64,000 bases of DNA from Patescibacterium sp964487795 (GTDB lineage Bacteria; Patescibacteriota; Patescibacteriia; Patescibacteriales; Patescibacteriaceae): positions 248,001-312,000 of the forward strand of contig CAZASI010000002.1 of NCBI GenBank assembly GCA_964487795.1. The letters are read 5' to 3'. The translations under genes and the position numbers were made by a program. Shown piece after piece: positions 32,218 through 40,797 of the stretch. Below the pieces are notes generated by a model. The model ran no database searches. It was not told where the DNA came from and saw only the letters and a list, made by a program, of their open reading frames with translations. Numbering within the stretch: position 1 is the stretch's first letter; each line of letters begins with the position of its first letter.

Positions 32218-33489
32218 TTATTGTTGATTCTGTATTCCACTATTTATTCGACAAAGTCCGCTTTGACAGGTTGATCCCGTAGCACAAGTCCCGCAACTTC
32301 CTCCGCAACCGTCCGAACCGCAATTCCTACCCGAACAATTGCGAACACAGTTGCGACCAGCTTGGCAATACGGCGTTCCCGGCGCTTTGGCCTGGATATA
32401 TCCGGATTCTACAATACTGCAAAATCTATAACTGTTATCAGCCGGCTTATACTGATAATAATAAACTTTAGAGCCGGCGGGCATAGCGAGCGGATCCGCA
32501 GTTCCAGCGAATTGCTTTGTTGTATCGTTCCAGCAAGTGCTTGCTTCAAAACCAGCTGGGCATGTTCCCATTTTATTGATTTGATCTACGGGAACATTGG
32601 ACCCGAGTGTAGAACTAAATGTTCCTGACCAACTCGGCCAGGTTGAAACACTGCGATTGGTTAAGTATGTTCCGCTCTCTAAGCTCGGATAACGACGTGT
32701 TATTCTGTTATAATCCTCAAGCTTATCTTTTATAACTCGCAAATCGGACAAGCGACGTGTATCGCGAACAACCGTTGATTTTTTGCTGTTACAAAACGCT
32801 CCTTCATTACAATCAGAATCAATGACACAAGCTTTCTGCGGGTTATCACTACATGAACCTGTTTGCTGACACAGTTCAGTTCCCGGGCAAGGTGTTCTTT
32901 CATCGCAGGCTTGAGTAACAGTAACACTACAATTTTTAACTTCAATATTAAATTTCCAGTACTGCAAGAGTTGACCGAAAATATCTGTTGTCGCGTTCTC
33001 GGGATCCTGATTGTATGAAATGATGTAAATGTTTGTATAGAGTTCAGGTGTAGTTGAAGTATCGCAGGTATTTGCCGCCCACGCAGTAGGGATAAAAAAT
33101 TCGGGCAAGCGCGTTTCATTATTTGGAATCTGACCACATTGATTATCGCTTTGACAAATAATCGCAGGATTATTTGAACATCGCTTAACAGTCACAAGTT
33201 TTGCGGCATTAACATAGACGCTTCGTCCATCACGTACAGCTTCATAGCCGTCAACAATCAACGACTGAGGAGCACCTTTGACTTGAATATTTTTTTGGTA
33301 CCACAAAAGCGGAGAATAATGTTCCGGATTTGGTACAACACGCAATCCGATGGCATCTCGTGAATTTACTATTACATTATTTCCCGGACCCGGTTCTGGC
33401 GCAGTTTCCGAAGCAGACTCCGTCTGAGCAAAAACGGGCAAGGCAAATAATGAAACTAATGCAACTATAATTAATAATCTAAATTTCAT
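32218..33489 (-). CDS. Secreted Cys-rich protein with pseudopilin-like segment
   Basis: 423 residues. Signal peptide about 1-21 ending VFAQ. Two Cys-rich segments contain EGF/TIL-like short spacings (CSNNPAIICQSDNQCG and CSDNPQKACVIDSDCNEGAFC). The middle (about 245-370) resembles the globular part of type II/IV pseudopilins: RLSDLRVIKDKLEDYNRITR then YPSLESGTY. The C-terminus is a dense Cys/Gly cluster (NCSGRNCGSDGCGGSCGTC). About 30 Cys imply many disulfides outside the cell. Possibly an adhesin; no named family. Confidence 0.75.
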   Translation of the reverse strand: MKFRLLIIVALVSLFALPVFAQTESASETAPEPGPGNNVIVNSRDAIGLRVVPNPEHYSPLLWYQKNIQVKGAPQSLIVDGYEAVRDGRSVYVNAAKLVTVKRCSNNPAIICQSDNQCGQIPNNETRLPEFFIPTAWAANTCDTSTTPELYTNIYIISYNQDPENATTDIFGQLLQYWKFNIEVKNCSVTVTQACDERTPCPGTELCQQTGSCSDNPQKACVIDSDCNEGAFCNSKKSTVVRDTRRLSDLRVIKDKLEDYNRITRRYPSLESGTYLTNRSVSTWPSWSGTFSSTLGSNVPVDQINKMGTCPAGFEASTCWNDTTKQFAGTADPLAMPAGSKVYYYQYKPADNSYRFCSIVESGYIQAKAPGTPYCQAGRNCVRNCSGRNCGSDGCGGSCGTCATGSTCQSGLCRINSGIQNQQ

Positions 33490-33507
33490 AGAGAAAACTA
33501 CACTTAC

Positions 33508-33536
33508 AGTATACTAAAAAAGCTTTATAACAACAA
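33508..33536 (-). promoter_or_regulatory. Promoter of the Cys-rich protein gene
   Basis: Minus-strand TTGTTG (33536-33531), 17 bases, TATACT (33513-33508). Confidence 0.6.
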
Positions 33537-33542
33537 CTATTC

Positions 33543-34403
33543 CTATTTCTGGCAATGCGAGCAAAAATGGGTTCCCCGTCCCGCTACCCTGCTTTTTTCT
33601 AATCTTCTCTTGCATACTAGGCAGGCTTTGCCTTGTCGTCCATACACCTGTAAATGCGCCATAAAATTGCCTTTGCGACCGTCGCCGTCCGTATAATTAC
33701 TAAAGGTAGTACCGCGAAATAGAACAGCTTTTTCAAGAATTGTCGTAATCGCCCTGAATATCTTCTGAAGCTCAACTGACTTCAAAGTTTTAACTCTTCG
33801 AGCTGGCTGGACCCTTGCCTTGAACAAAACCTCATCAACATAAATATTACCAAGACCTGAAACAAGCTTTTGATCCAATAACGCGGCCTTGATACTGGTA
33901 CCCGAACGTCTCGCAATTAATGTCTTGAATCCTGCTAACGTCAAAGTCCCGGAGAGTGGTTCATGACCAAGCTTTTTTTCATAAGCTTTAAAATCTGCAA
34001 CACTCATATATTCAACCCAAGCGAACTTTCGAATATCATTAAAGTAGAGTAGGCCTTTATTTTTAAAATGAAACACTAGTCGAGTAAATTTATTTGGTAC
34101 AACTAATCCAGTTGATACGATCGGATGACCGCCAGCGACTATAAGCTTACCCGAGCGATAGACTAATTGTCCCGTCATCTTTAAATGAAAGACTACAAAA
34201 CCGGAACTCAATTCGATAACTGCCATTTTAGCACGGCGAAAAACTCGCTTAATTTTTTGGTTTTTTAATTTGACTGTAAAAAAAGACTGCTTAGTGCGCA
34301 GTATTTTCCCCGGATTTACATATTCGATTTTAACAATCGTCTCATTCTTAAGATACTTGTGTAAATCTCGCGCGATTGTTTCTATTTCCGGCAATTCAGG
34401 CAT
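33543..34403 (-). CDS. mutM: Formamidopyrimidine-DNA glycosylase
   Basis: Excises oxidised purines and nicks the DNA. The start MPELPEIETI supplies the catalytic Pro2 and Glu3 after Met removal, LKMTGQL provides the conserved Lys, and the C-terminal zinc finger uses Cys261, Cys264, Cys281 and Cys284, with GRGTHFCSHC. Length 286 is slightly longer than usual. It starts 3 bases from the pfkB-type gene stop, so the genes are co-transcribed from the htrA side. Confidence 0.95.
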   Translation of the reverse strand: MPELPEIETIARDLHKYLKNETIVKIEYVNPGKILRTKQSFFTVKLKNQKIKRVFRRAKMAVIELSSGFVVFHLKMTGQLVYRSGKLIVAGGHPIVSTGLVVPNKFTRLVFHFKNKGLLYFNDIRKFAWVEYMSVADFKAYEKKLGHEPLSGTLTLAGFKTLIARRSGTSIKAALLDQKLVSGLGNIYVDEVLFKARVQPARRVKTLKSVELQKIFRAITTILEKAVLFRGTTFSNYTDGDGRKGNFMAHLQVYGRQGKACLVCKRRLEKSRVAGRGTHFCSHCQK

Positions 34404-34406
34404 ATG

Positions 34407-35372
34407 CTATATGCCAAGTTCACTCTTGGTTTTCAAGCCATGTTGAGCACCTGGCTTACTTACAACTGATGCGGCGTTCTTCGCGGCAGCACGCAAGGAA
34501 CGAGCAATGTCATGCGTCTTGTCGTAATACGAGACAAAGGTCGCCGCAAAAGCATCGCCCACTCCGGTTGTATCAACAGCTTTCTTAGCCACAGATTTTT
34601 GAATATAAATTTTATTTTCGAAAATAAGTGAGGCGCCTTTCTTGCCTTCAGTAATTAATACAATCTTCGGACCCATCTTTGACAAAGCGCGCAAAAGATC
34701 TGTGCGCGAGTATGAAGATTTTTTTACACCCGGCTTTGAAATTAAAAGTTCAGTGGCTTCGTCCTTATTTAATATTAATATTTCCACCTCTTGCAAGAAA
34801 TTCTTTAATGTCGAATAGCCCGCCAAAAGTTGCAAACGTCCCGGGTTCCACGCGATGCGTGCAGCGCTGTCACCGATTTGCTTAATGACCATACGCCATG
34901 AACCTGACAACGAACTGACGTATACACGCCGTGCTTTACGCATAGCACTCAGTAGCTTATTAGATATTTCCAAGCGGTCATTAACACCGCGATGAGTAAA
35001 AAGAATGTGTTCGTGAGACGGAGTTTTAACAATAAAAGACAGTCCGGATTCTCCCTTAGAACGGACAACAAAACGCGTGTTAATCTTATGCGTAACTAAA
35101 TTACGCATGATTCTGTCACCGCGATTGTCATGACCCAAGCTGATATGTGCTGCTACCTTTAACCCTAAACGCGCTGCACAAACCGCGGTATTGGCCGCTC
35201 CTCCACCAAAGCTTGAGTGTAAATCGCTTAGACCAACTTTTGCGCCGTATTCAAACGCGATAAGCTTTGAGCGAATCGGATCAGCTGAATTATCTAACAA
35301 AGAATAATCATCAACGACCGCTGTGACATCTTCAGTGGCGCCACCGATACTAATAAAGTCAAAACGTTTCAT
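34407..35372 (-). CDS. PfkB family carbohydrate kinase
   Basis: 321 residues of the ribokinase/PfkB fold. The substrate-side motif GGGAANTAVCAARLGL lies near residues 57-72 and the ATP-side motif DTTGVGDAF at 267-275 with the catalytic base Asp273. Ribokinase, adenosine kinase or another sugar kinase activity is possible; the sequence does not fix the substrate. It is one base away from the htrA stop and three from mutM, in one operon. Confidence 0.88.
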   Translation of the reverse strand: MKRFDFISIGGATEDVTAVVDDYSLLDNSADPIRSKLIAFEYGAKVGLSDLHSSFGGGAANTAVCAARLGLKVAAHISLGHDNRGDRIMRNLVTHKINTRFVVRSKGESGLSFIVKTPSHEHILFTHRGVNDRLEISNKLLSAMRKARRVYVSSLSGSWRMVIKQIGDSAARIAWNPGRLQLLAGYSTLKNFLQEVEILILNKDEATELLISKPGVKKSSYSRTDLLRALSKMGPKIVLITEGKKGASLIFENKIYIQKSVAKKAVDTTGVGDAFAATFVSYYDKTHDIARSLRAAAKNAASVVSKPGAQHGLKTKSELGI

Positions 35373-35373
35373 A

Positions 35374-36498
35374 TTATTTTAATTCATCCAATGTAACAAC
35401 ACGAGTAAAGATTTCTTTACCGCGCTGAATCTTTAAACCGATTTTTTTTCCAGGACTGAATTGGCTGATATATGATTGCAAAGTCAAACGTTCATCGATT
35501 TTCTTCCCGTCAGCTTCAAAAACAATATCTCCTTCGCGTATTCCTGCTTTAGCTGCTGGTGAGCCTTCAAAAACCGCCGCTTCATTATTTTCTCCAACAA
35601 TAACTAATGCGCCGCTTGTTCGGCTCAATTTTTTTTCTTCAGCAAGCTCGGGAGTAATAATCTGATAACGAACGCCGAGTCGTGAGCGTATAATACGTCC
35701 GCTGCTTCTCGCACTGGAAATAATCGGCTTGGCTTGATTAACCGGAATAGCAAAACCGAGACTCTCCCCTCCTTCATCTTTAGCAACGTTAATACCGACC
35801 ACTTTCCCATCAAGATTAACAAGGGGTCCGCCGGAGTTTCCAAAATTAATTTGCGCATCGGTCTGAATAACGTTTTCAAGAATTTCTTCTTCACCGTTAT
35901 TGCCAGCAGCAATAACGCTTCGTCCGAGTCCTGAAACAATTCCCTTGGTTGCACTGTTATCGTAACGTCCGAGCGCATTGCCGATAGCAATAACTGAAGT
36001 ACCGACTTTCAAAGCATTTGAATCAGCTAATTCCAAAAATGGTAAATTCTTATCAAAAATTTTTAGCACCGCCAAATCCGCGACCGGATCCTTACCAATA
36101 AGTTGAGCGAAATATTGTTTGCCCGAGTTAAGGGTAATTTTATATTCGGCCTTGTTGGTTGTTGCGGCTTCAGCGACATGCTTATTCGTTAACAACAAAC
36201 CGTCCGCGGAAATAAGGAAACCGGAACCGGCGCCGCGCCGTACTTTCTGAGTCTCAATCTTAGTTCCGCCTGTTGCCGGATCATCAAGCACGACATCAAC
36301 GGTTTCCGTTATATTAATACTGACTACTGCGGGAGCCGCACGATTAATCGCTCTGATCGTCGCCTCTTGATCATCGAGGCGCAAGGTATCGGCTGAAGCA
36401 CTTTGGCGCATTATAAATACGCCGATGGCCAAAATACCACCAACTAAAAGCACCACAACAATCGCCCAGATTAAAATATATTTTAAATATGATTTCAT
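35374..36498 (-). CDS. htrA: HtrA/DegP-type serine protease
   Basis: 374 residues from ATG 36498. An N-terminal membrane anchor (about 7-29) places the protease outside. The trypsin-like domain keeps the triad His107 (LLLTNKHV), Asp141 (VADLAVLK) and Ser222 (GNSGGPLVN). A single C-terminal PDZ domain (about 275-370) includes EGSPAAKAGIREGDIVFEADG. It should degrade misfolded exported proteins. It is the first gene of the htrA-pfkB-mutM run. A longer in-frame start would overlap the promoter region. Confidence 0.94.
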   Translation of the reverse strand: MKSYLKYILIWAIVVVLLVGGILAIGVFIMRQSASADTLRLDDQEATIRAINRAAPAVVSINITETVDVVLDDPATGGTKIETQKVRRGAGSGFLISADGLLLTNKHVAEAATTNKAEYKITLNSGKQYFAQLIGKDPVADLAVLKIFDKNLPFLELADSNALKVGTSVIAIGNALGRYDNSATKGIVSGLGRSVIAAGNNGEEEILENVIQTDAQINFGNSGGPLVNLDGKVVGINVAKDEGGESLGFAIPVNQAKPIISSARSSGRIIRSRLGVRYQIITPELAEEKKLSRTSGALVIVGENNEAAVFEGSPAAKAGIREGDIVFEADGKKIDERLTLQSYISQFSPGKKIGLKIQRGKEIFTRVVTLDELK

Positions 36499-36603
36499 AG
36501 TATTAATGTTCTTGTATAGTATAGCAAACTTTGACAAAAACTTAAAAAATCTATAGATTATCTAGGTACATCTGCCTGCGCTTCCAGCGACGGCGAGTTA
36601 CGA

Positions 36604-36666
36604 TCGGGGATCGTCTAAAGGTAGCTCGTCTCGCTTCGCTCGCCGAAGCGGAGACTCCAGGTTTTT
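36604..36666 (+). other. Broken partial copy of tRNA-Gln with a hairpin insertion
   Basis: Positions 36604-36624 are identical to the first 21 bases of the intact tRNA-Gln. They are followed by a 28-base insert (36625-36652) that folds into a G/C-rich hairpin, then by GACTCCAGGTTTT (36653-36665), which resumes the tRNA sequence through the anticodon 5' side before homology is lost. The 3' half is absent, so it cannot be a working tRNA. Confidence 0.85.
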
Positions 36667-36684
36667 ACAATTTGCATATTTTAT

Positions 36685-36755
36685 TCGGGGATCGTCTAAA
36701 GGTAGGACTCCAGGTTTTGGTCCTGGCTATCGAGGTTCGAATCCTTGTCCCCGAG
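36685..36755 (+). tRNA. tRNA-Gln (UUG)
   Basis: Acceptor stem TCGGGGA/TCCCCGA, anticodon stem CCAGG/CCTGG with loop TTTTGGT (anticodon TTG), T arm with GGTTCGAATCC, discriminator G. The 3' CCA is not encoded. The promoter of the next gene starts only 3 bases after it. Confidence 0.95.
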
Positions 36756-36758
36756 CAC

Positions 36759-36787
36759 TTGACAAAAACATACCAATATGGTATGAT
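36759..36787 (+). promoter_or_regulatory. Promoter with ATACCA/TGGTAT palindrome (site 1)
   Basis: TTGACA (36759-36764), 17 bases, TATGAT (36782-36787). The spacer and -10 hold the inverted repeat CATACCA-ATA-TGGTATG (36769-36785). Nearly the same sequence recurs at 39364-39392. Confidence 0.8.
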
Positions 36788-36906
36788 TTTTTGTATCAAA
36801 AAGAACTTTGAAAAAGTGATTATAATTGTTACTTTATTGGGCTTTCCCTGCTTCTTTAAGGAGGTTGAGAAAACTCAATAATCTCAAACAATTAAATAAT
36901 CAAAAA

Positions 36907-37515
36907 ATGAAAAACACGGAAACGTTCAACGAAAAAAACTTTTCCATTCAACGTAAAAAAGAATTGGAAGCCGCCTTTAAAAAAGATGCACCGTGGGGAG
37001 CAAGGATTCAGTTTCTCGACACGATTAACTCAGTCGATGAACTAGAAGAGTTGATCCCATCGCTGGAGGATCTGAATCGTCAAGATTCGGAGCTGATCGA
37101 CGACGATGACATTTCCTTTTATCGTAAGAATCTCACTCGCTGGCCCAATCCAACACTTGAAGACAGCTTCAAAAAGGATTTCCCGCTGGTCGCAGCGCGT
37201 CTCGACACTCCACAGAAAGTGCGGATCTTTCTAAGGGGTACAGAAGCTCGTGGCGTCGATGTTTCTACGATGGCGTCTGTTTTCGAAGATATCATCAAAA
37301 AGCACGAGGTCGATGGACTTAAAGTGGTCCGCTATGAACAGTGTCGTGGAAACTCTTGGCGTGATGCCCTCCGTATCGTGTATCACACCCAGCTCCAATA
37401 CTGGACGCTGACGAAACTAATGTTGCCTGGACACACATCCTGCGGTACCTCTAAGAACGGTCTTTTTATTGACTGGCGTTCCGAAGAAGAACGTAGGGCA
37501 GCCGGCGAATCCTAA
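36907..37515 (+). CDS. Hypothetical protein of the palindrome regulon
   Basis: 202 residues from ATG 36907. The protein is soluble and highly charged, with an acidic run (LIDDDDIS near residue 65) and helix-prone segments; it has two Cys (EQCRGNS and HTSCGTS). No family recognised. The leader is about 110 bases and the ATG has only A-rich sequence before it; a GGAGG at 36859-36863 is too far away and has no usable start codon after it. A hairpin terminator follows, so the gene is a single unit. Confidence 0.75.
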   Translation: MKNTETFNEKNFSIQRKKELEAAFKKDAPWGARIQFLDTINSVDELEELIPSLEDLNRQDSELIDDDDISFYRKNLTRWPNPTLEDSFKKDFPLVAARLDTPQKVRIFLRGTEARGVDVSTMASVFEDIIKKHEVDGLKVVRYEQCRGNSWRDALRIVYHTQLQYWTLTKLMLPGHTSCGTSKNGLFIDWRSEEERRAAGES

Positions 37516-37556
37516 TAACAATTTAAAAAAGCTTTGAAGATATGCGCCTAACTTCA

Positions 37557-37590
37557 CCCCATGCAATAAAGATACTTTGCATGGGGTTTA
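37557..37590 (+). terminator. Terminator of the gene at 36907
   Basis: CCCCATGCAA (37557-37566) pairs with TTGCATGGGG (37577-37586), followed by a T-rich stretch. Confidence 0.85.
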
Positions 37591-37650
37591 TTATTTATAT
37601 ACTTGTTAACTCGAAGGTTCTAAAGGCATCCCTATAAGCGAGCAAATAAC

Positions 37651-37678
37651 AAAAGACTTCGCGAATGCGAAGTCTTTT
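37651..37678. terminator. Terminator of the phosphoesterase gene
   Basis: Perfect 12-pair stem AAAAGACTTCGC/GCGAAGTCTTTT around the loop GAAT, just past the stop at 37689. Confidence 0.9.
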
Positions 37679-37688
37679 CTTGCTTCTA

Positions 37689-38516
37689 CTATTTAGAAAA
37701 TTTGTATTCAAAAGTAGCTGGATCATTTCCTTTAACATCAACTATAATTCCATCTTTATCTAGATCAACCACCGTATGAGCTTCGGCCGCAACTCCATCA
37801 TTTTTAAAATTCTCTACAAGCGAGGTGACTACAAAATAAGGAATGTCATTTTGGACTTTCATTCTATTCCAATGCTGGTGGCCCGAAATAACGGCTTTTA
37901 CTTTGCCTGATTTTTCCAAAATTTCCCTTAGCTCTTTTCTATTTTCCAATAAGGCATACCTCGGCTCCGATTCGAACCAAAAGTTACCTTTCATGTCGTC
38001 ATCCGCCAGTCCGTAATGGATAAAAACCACGACCGGCTTATCTGTAATTTTGAGATCATCAGCCAACCATTCTAGTTGATCTGATAAAACCTCGGCTTTT
38101 ATATCGATCAAATTTTCCCTATGATTCCCTGTCATTGTGAAACTCAAGCAAATAAAATGATAATCTCCATGATCAAAGCAGTAATATAATTTTTCATACC
38201 CTAAAATATCGAGCATGTCTTTATCCGTCAGTGTTCTAACGTCATGATTTCCTATTAATGCATACAGAGGGATTTTTAACGAACTAAATAAATCATGTGT
38301 TTTTCTAAAATATTCGAGATCTATTTCCCTATTATTTACATCTTCAATAAAGTCACCAAGGTTGATAACGAATTCAGGATGAGTCTTGGTATTCATTTCT
38401 TCAATAAATTCTTTGACAAGACTCTCCGCCTTGTAGGTGAGTTTTCTTTGGACGCCATTTGCAAAGCCACTGGTGGGCGGCCCGTTGTGAATATCGTTTA
38501 TAATAGCAAATCTCAT
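37689..38516 (-). CDS. Calcineurin-like metallophosphoesterase
   Basis: 275 residues with all core motifs of the superfamily: Asp8 and His10 (INDIHNG), Asp55 in NLGDF, GNHD (89-92), and the late His residues in FIHYGLADDD and VISGHQHW. The layout is closest to cyclic-nucleotide phosphodiesterase and purple-acid-phosphatase-like single-domain enzymes. Substrate unknown. No signal peptide, so it is cytoplasmic. It stands alone on the minus strand between two palindrome-regulon genes. Confidence 0.9.
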   Translation of the reverse strand: MRFAIINDIHNGPPTSGFANGVQRKLTYKAESLVKEFIEEMNTKTHPEFVINLGDFIEDVNNREIDLEYFRKTHDLFSSLKIPLYALIGNHDVRTLTDKDMLDILGYEKLYYCFDHGDYHFICLSFTMTGNHRENLIDIKAEVLSDQLEWLADDLKITDKPVVVFIHYGLADDDMKGNFWFESEPRYALLENRKELREILEKSGKVKAVISGHQHWNRMKVQNDIPYFVVTSLVENFKNDGVAAEAHTVVDLDKDGIIVDVKGNDPATFEYKFSK

Positions 38517-38682
38517 ATGTTTAATATCAGTATACTATAGCTTTTGTTTCAATAAAAGCCAGGCATAATCATAATTCATTTACTCACGCCCATCCCCTGT
38601 TGTATACTGCTCTTATTGTCACTGTAATCCTCTGCAAGGGCGCTCTGACCTAAGCGTTGAGCGAATATAATCCATAACTATT

Positions 38683-39312
38683 ATGAACCGAATTAAAGTC
38701 ATTTTATTTTTTGTTGTCATTATTCTATTAATTCTAGTGGCTGTATTTTTCTATGGCCGTTATGAAGGAAAGAAATTGGGCGTTAGCGAGAATAGACCAC
38801 CTATTGTCAATTCACAAGTTATACTTGATAAAATTACCAATCAATATTTTTTAGTTACAAAAACTGCTTTCGTAAACGGTAAAACGGAAATCGATACGCC
38901 GAAGAATAATAACTGGACCGATTTATTTACGGGCAAGAAAATCACGGTCTTTGGATTAGTTCGGGTTGATGTCGGAGTTGATATGAAAAATATGCGTTTA
39001 GAAAATATTGCCGTTGATTCTAAAAATAAAATCGTAACTATTAACTTGCCACATGCCGAAATACTCGACTCTTCATTATCTGGCGAGCTTGATGTCATTG
39101 CAGATAAATCAATCTTAGAAAAAATAAAAGGAATTTTTAAAAACACACAAAACGAAGATTATAATACAGCGCTTAAAGCTTTAATTGAAAGTGCTAATAA
39201 TCAAGTTATGACTAATGAGACTATTTTTGAGGAGGCACGTACAGACTCAGTTAAAATAGTTACTCTGATCGTAACGAGTATGCTCAATGATTATCAAGTT
39301 GTGATTAAGTAG
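38683..39312 (+). CDS. DUF4230 membrane-anchored protein
   Basis: 209 residues: N-terminal membrane anchor (about 5-25, YGRYEGKK after it) and an exported domain matching DUF4230, with KITVFGLVRVDVGVDMKNM, the strand KIVTINLPHAEILDSSL and a helical C-terminal part. The function of the family is not known. It has no palindrome in its upstream region; TATAAT at about 38668 may be its -10, giving a short leader. Confidence 0.8.
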   Translation: MNRIKVILFFVVIILLILVAVFFYGRYEGKKLGVSENRPPIVNSQVILDKITNQYFLVTKTAFVNGKTEIDTPKNNNWTDLFTGKKITVFGLVRVDVGVDMKNMRLENIAVDSKNKIVTINLPHAEILDSSLSGELDVIADKSILEKIKGIFKNTQNEDYNTALKALIESANNQVMTNETIFEEARTDSVKIVTLIVTSMLNDYQVVIK

Positions 39313-39363
39313 TAAAAATCAAATACTTAAAACCGCCCCAACTATATCCTAAACTCCGAGAAC

Positions 39364-39392
39364 TTGACAAAAACATACCATTATGGTATATT
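39364..39392 (+). promoter_or_regulatory. Promoter with ATACCA/TGGTAT palindrome (site 2)
   Basis: TTGACA (39364-39369), 17 bases, TATATT (39387-39392). The inverted repeat ATACCAT-T-ATGGTAT lies at 39375-39389. Together with the next 20 bases it is a near copy of site 1. Confidence 0.8.
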
Positions 39393-39502
39393 TTTTTGTA
39401 TTCAAAAAGCACCTTTAAAACTTGATTTAATTTAGTGAATTTTTTTAGTTCCTTTGCGGGGATTAGGAAAATTTACTAAATACAAATCAAAAAATAATAG
39501 AA

Positions 39503-40132
39503 ATGGAAATTTATCTTAATGTTTCTCCTGACACATTACCGGAATTAATTGGACTCGGGCCTGCCTGTGATCCAAGATATTCATTGGCATTAGGATTTAA
39601 ACGAGAAGAACATGAAAAGTTCGCCCTAATCGCCCAACTGACAAGCGGAGAGGTCCTAGCCTGTCGTTTTGAAGCCATAAATCTGGACGATGACTCAGCT
39701 TTTGTTTTTGAACGCAATTATATTTTGCCTGAAGAATTCGCACAAACTGGCCTGGATGAAAAAGTAAGAGAGCTTATAGACGGAAAGACTCTGCGTTTAT
39801 TTCTTGGAGACTCATGGGACAATGAAAGGTTCCTGACCTGGGAAAAAAAGGATAGTGACTTTCTACAAGGCATCTCTCTTAAAACAGCTGTGCGAGTAGA
39901 GCGGCGCACTGTAATAGCGCGTCATTTAGAACTATTTGAAGAGATGAATCATTTCCAAAGCATTTGTGATGAGACAGAGTTAAAATCTAAGGTAAATTTA
40001 AGATCTCGGTCTATAACAAAAAAAGATTTCGATTCGCTATACAACTCAGAAGTTAAACGCAGCGCAGGACGCTGCAACACAAAACCAAATTTAGATGAAT
40101 ATGATAAGTATGACATCTATAATAAAAGCTAA
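39503..40132 (+). CDS. Hypothetical protein of the palindrome regulon
   Basis: 209 residues, soluble, with a beta-prone acidic N-terminal half (TSGEVLACRFEAINLDDDS, NYILPEEFAQTG) and a charged helical C-terminal half ending in a polar Asp/Tyr/Lys tail. No family recognised. The leader of about 105 bases has no Shine-Dalgarno sequence next to the ATG, only an A-rich stretch. The promoter is a near copy of the one at 36759. A terminator follows at 40150. Confidence 0.75.
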   Translation: MEIYLNVSPDTLPELIGLGPACDPRYSLALGFKREEHEKFALIAQLTSGEVLACRFEAINLDDDSAFVFERNYILPEEFAQTGLDEKVRELIDGKTLRLFLGDSWDNERFLTWEKKDSDFLQGISLKTAVRVERRTVIARHLELFEEMNHFQSICDETELKSKVNLRSRSITKKDFDSLYNSEVKRSAGRCNTKPNLDEYDKYDIYNKS

Positions 40133-40149
40133 TCTACACAATCTCCACA

Positions 40150-40193
40150 CCCACTAACAACAAAAAAACCTGTTTTAGTGGGTTTTTTGTTTT
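40150..40193 (+). terminator. Terminator of the gene at 39503
   Basis: CCCACTAA (40150-40157) pairs with TTAGTGGG (40175-40182), followed by TTTTTTGTTTT. Confidence 0.8.
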
Positions 40194-40228
40194 AAGATTA
40201 TTCTCATATTTTGCTAAAAAATATATCC

Positions 40229-40265
40229 AGTATGGTTTGACAGACCATACTCATTATGTTATATT
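40229..40265 (+). promoter_or_regulatory. Promoter with AGTATGGT/ACCATACT palindrome (site 3)
   Basis: TTGACA (40237-40242), 17 bases, TATATT (40260-40265). AGTATGGT (40229-40236) and ACCATACT (40244-40251) flank the -35 element symmetrically. It shares TATGGT with sites 1 and 2 but the half-sites are arranged differently. Confidence 0.7.
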
Positions 40266-40312
40266 CCTAAGTCTCAAACTAAAAGTACATTCATAAATCA
40301 AACATAAACAAA

Positions 40313-40780
40313 TTGGAAAAAGAAAAAATTTTTGAACTTGCTCAACTATTGTTACCTGCATTTTTGGAGCGTTATAAAAATGAACTAGGTGACAGAAAAG
40401 GTATTTATCTGGCACTCAAAGAAAAAATCTCATCTAGCCCCAGGGAAATGAGCGGAAAACTCATTGGATTTATCCCACATGATAAAATTAATGAAAAAAT
40501 GAGATATGCCTTTGAGAAAATTGATCGCTTGGAAAGACGGCGTATTGCTGGATACAATGAAGTTACAAGTTTTGAAAGCGAAAATGCAACAGCTGGTCAA
40601 TTCGGAGGTTCAATTCTAACTAATAATTATTTTATGTCCGGGAGTGGTTTTCCTCCTCACCTGGATCAAAAATTTATTACCACTCTTTCATTGTTAGTTG
40701 ATGAAATAAATTATGAACAAGCAAAAATAATTGAGCTTGTTTCAGCTGAGCAGTGCAAGAAATGGCAACTTGCCGCATAG
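40313..40780 (+). CDS. Hypothetical protein of the palindrome regulon
   Basis: 155 residues if TTG at 40313 is the start; no ATG or Shine-Dalgarno sequence fits better, and an in-frame ATT upstream is possible. The N-terminal half is helical and charged (ELAQLLLPAFLERYKNELGD), the middle has GFIPHDKINEKMRYAFEKIDRLERRR, and a Gly/Phe-rich stretch (GQFGGSILTNNYFMSGSG) precedes a final helix. Soluble, not recognised. Third gene with a TATGGT palindrome in its promoter. Confidence 0.7.
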   Translation: MEKEKIFELAQLLLPAFLERYKNELGDRKGIYLALKEKISSSPREMSGKLIGFIPHDKINEKMRYAFEKIDRLERRRIAGYNEVTSFESENATAGQFGGSILTNNYFMSGSGFPPHLDQKFITTLSLLVDEINYEQAKIIELVSAEQCKKWQLAA

Positions 40781-40797
40781 CAAATATCTTATTAATC

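Noticed and set aside
36604..36666. A second functional tRNA-Gln, or a tRNA with an intron
   Set aside because: The 3' half (anticodon 3' side, T arm, acceptor 3' strand) is missing, so no mature tRNA could form from this copy.
36859..36863. GGAGG as the ribosome binding site of the gene at 36907
   Set aside because: It is more than 40 bases from the ATG, and no ATG, GTG or TTG lies at a usable distance after it.
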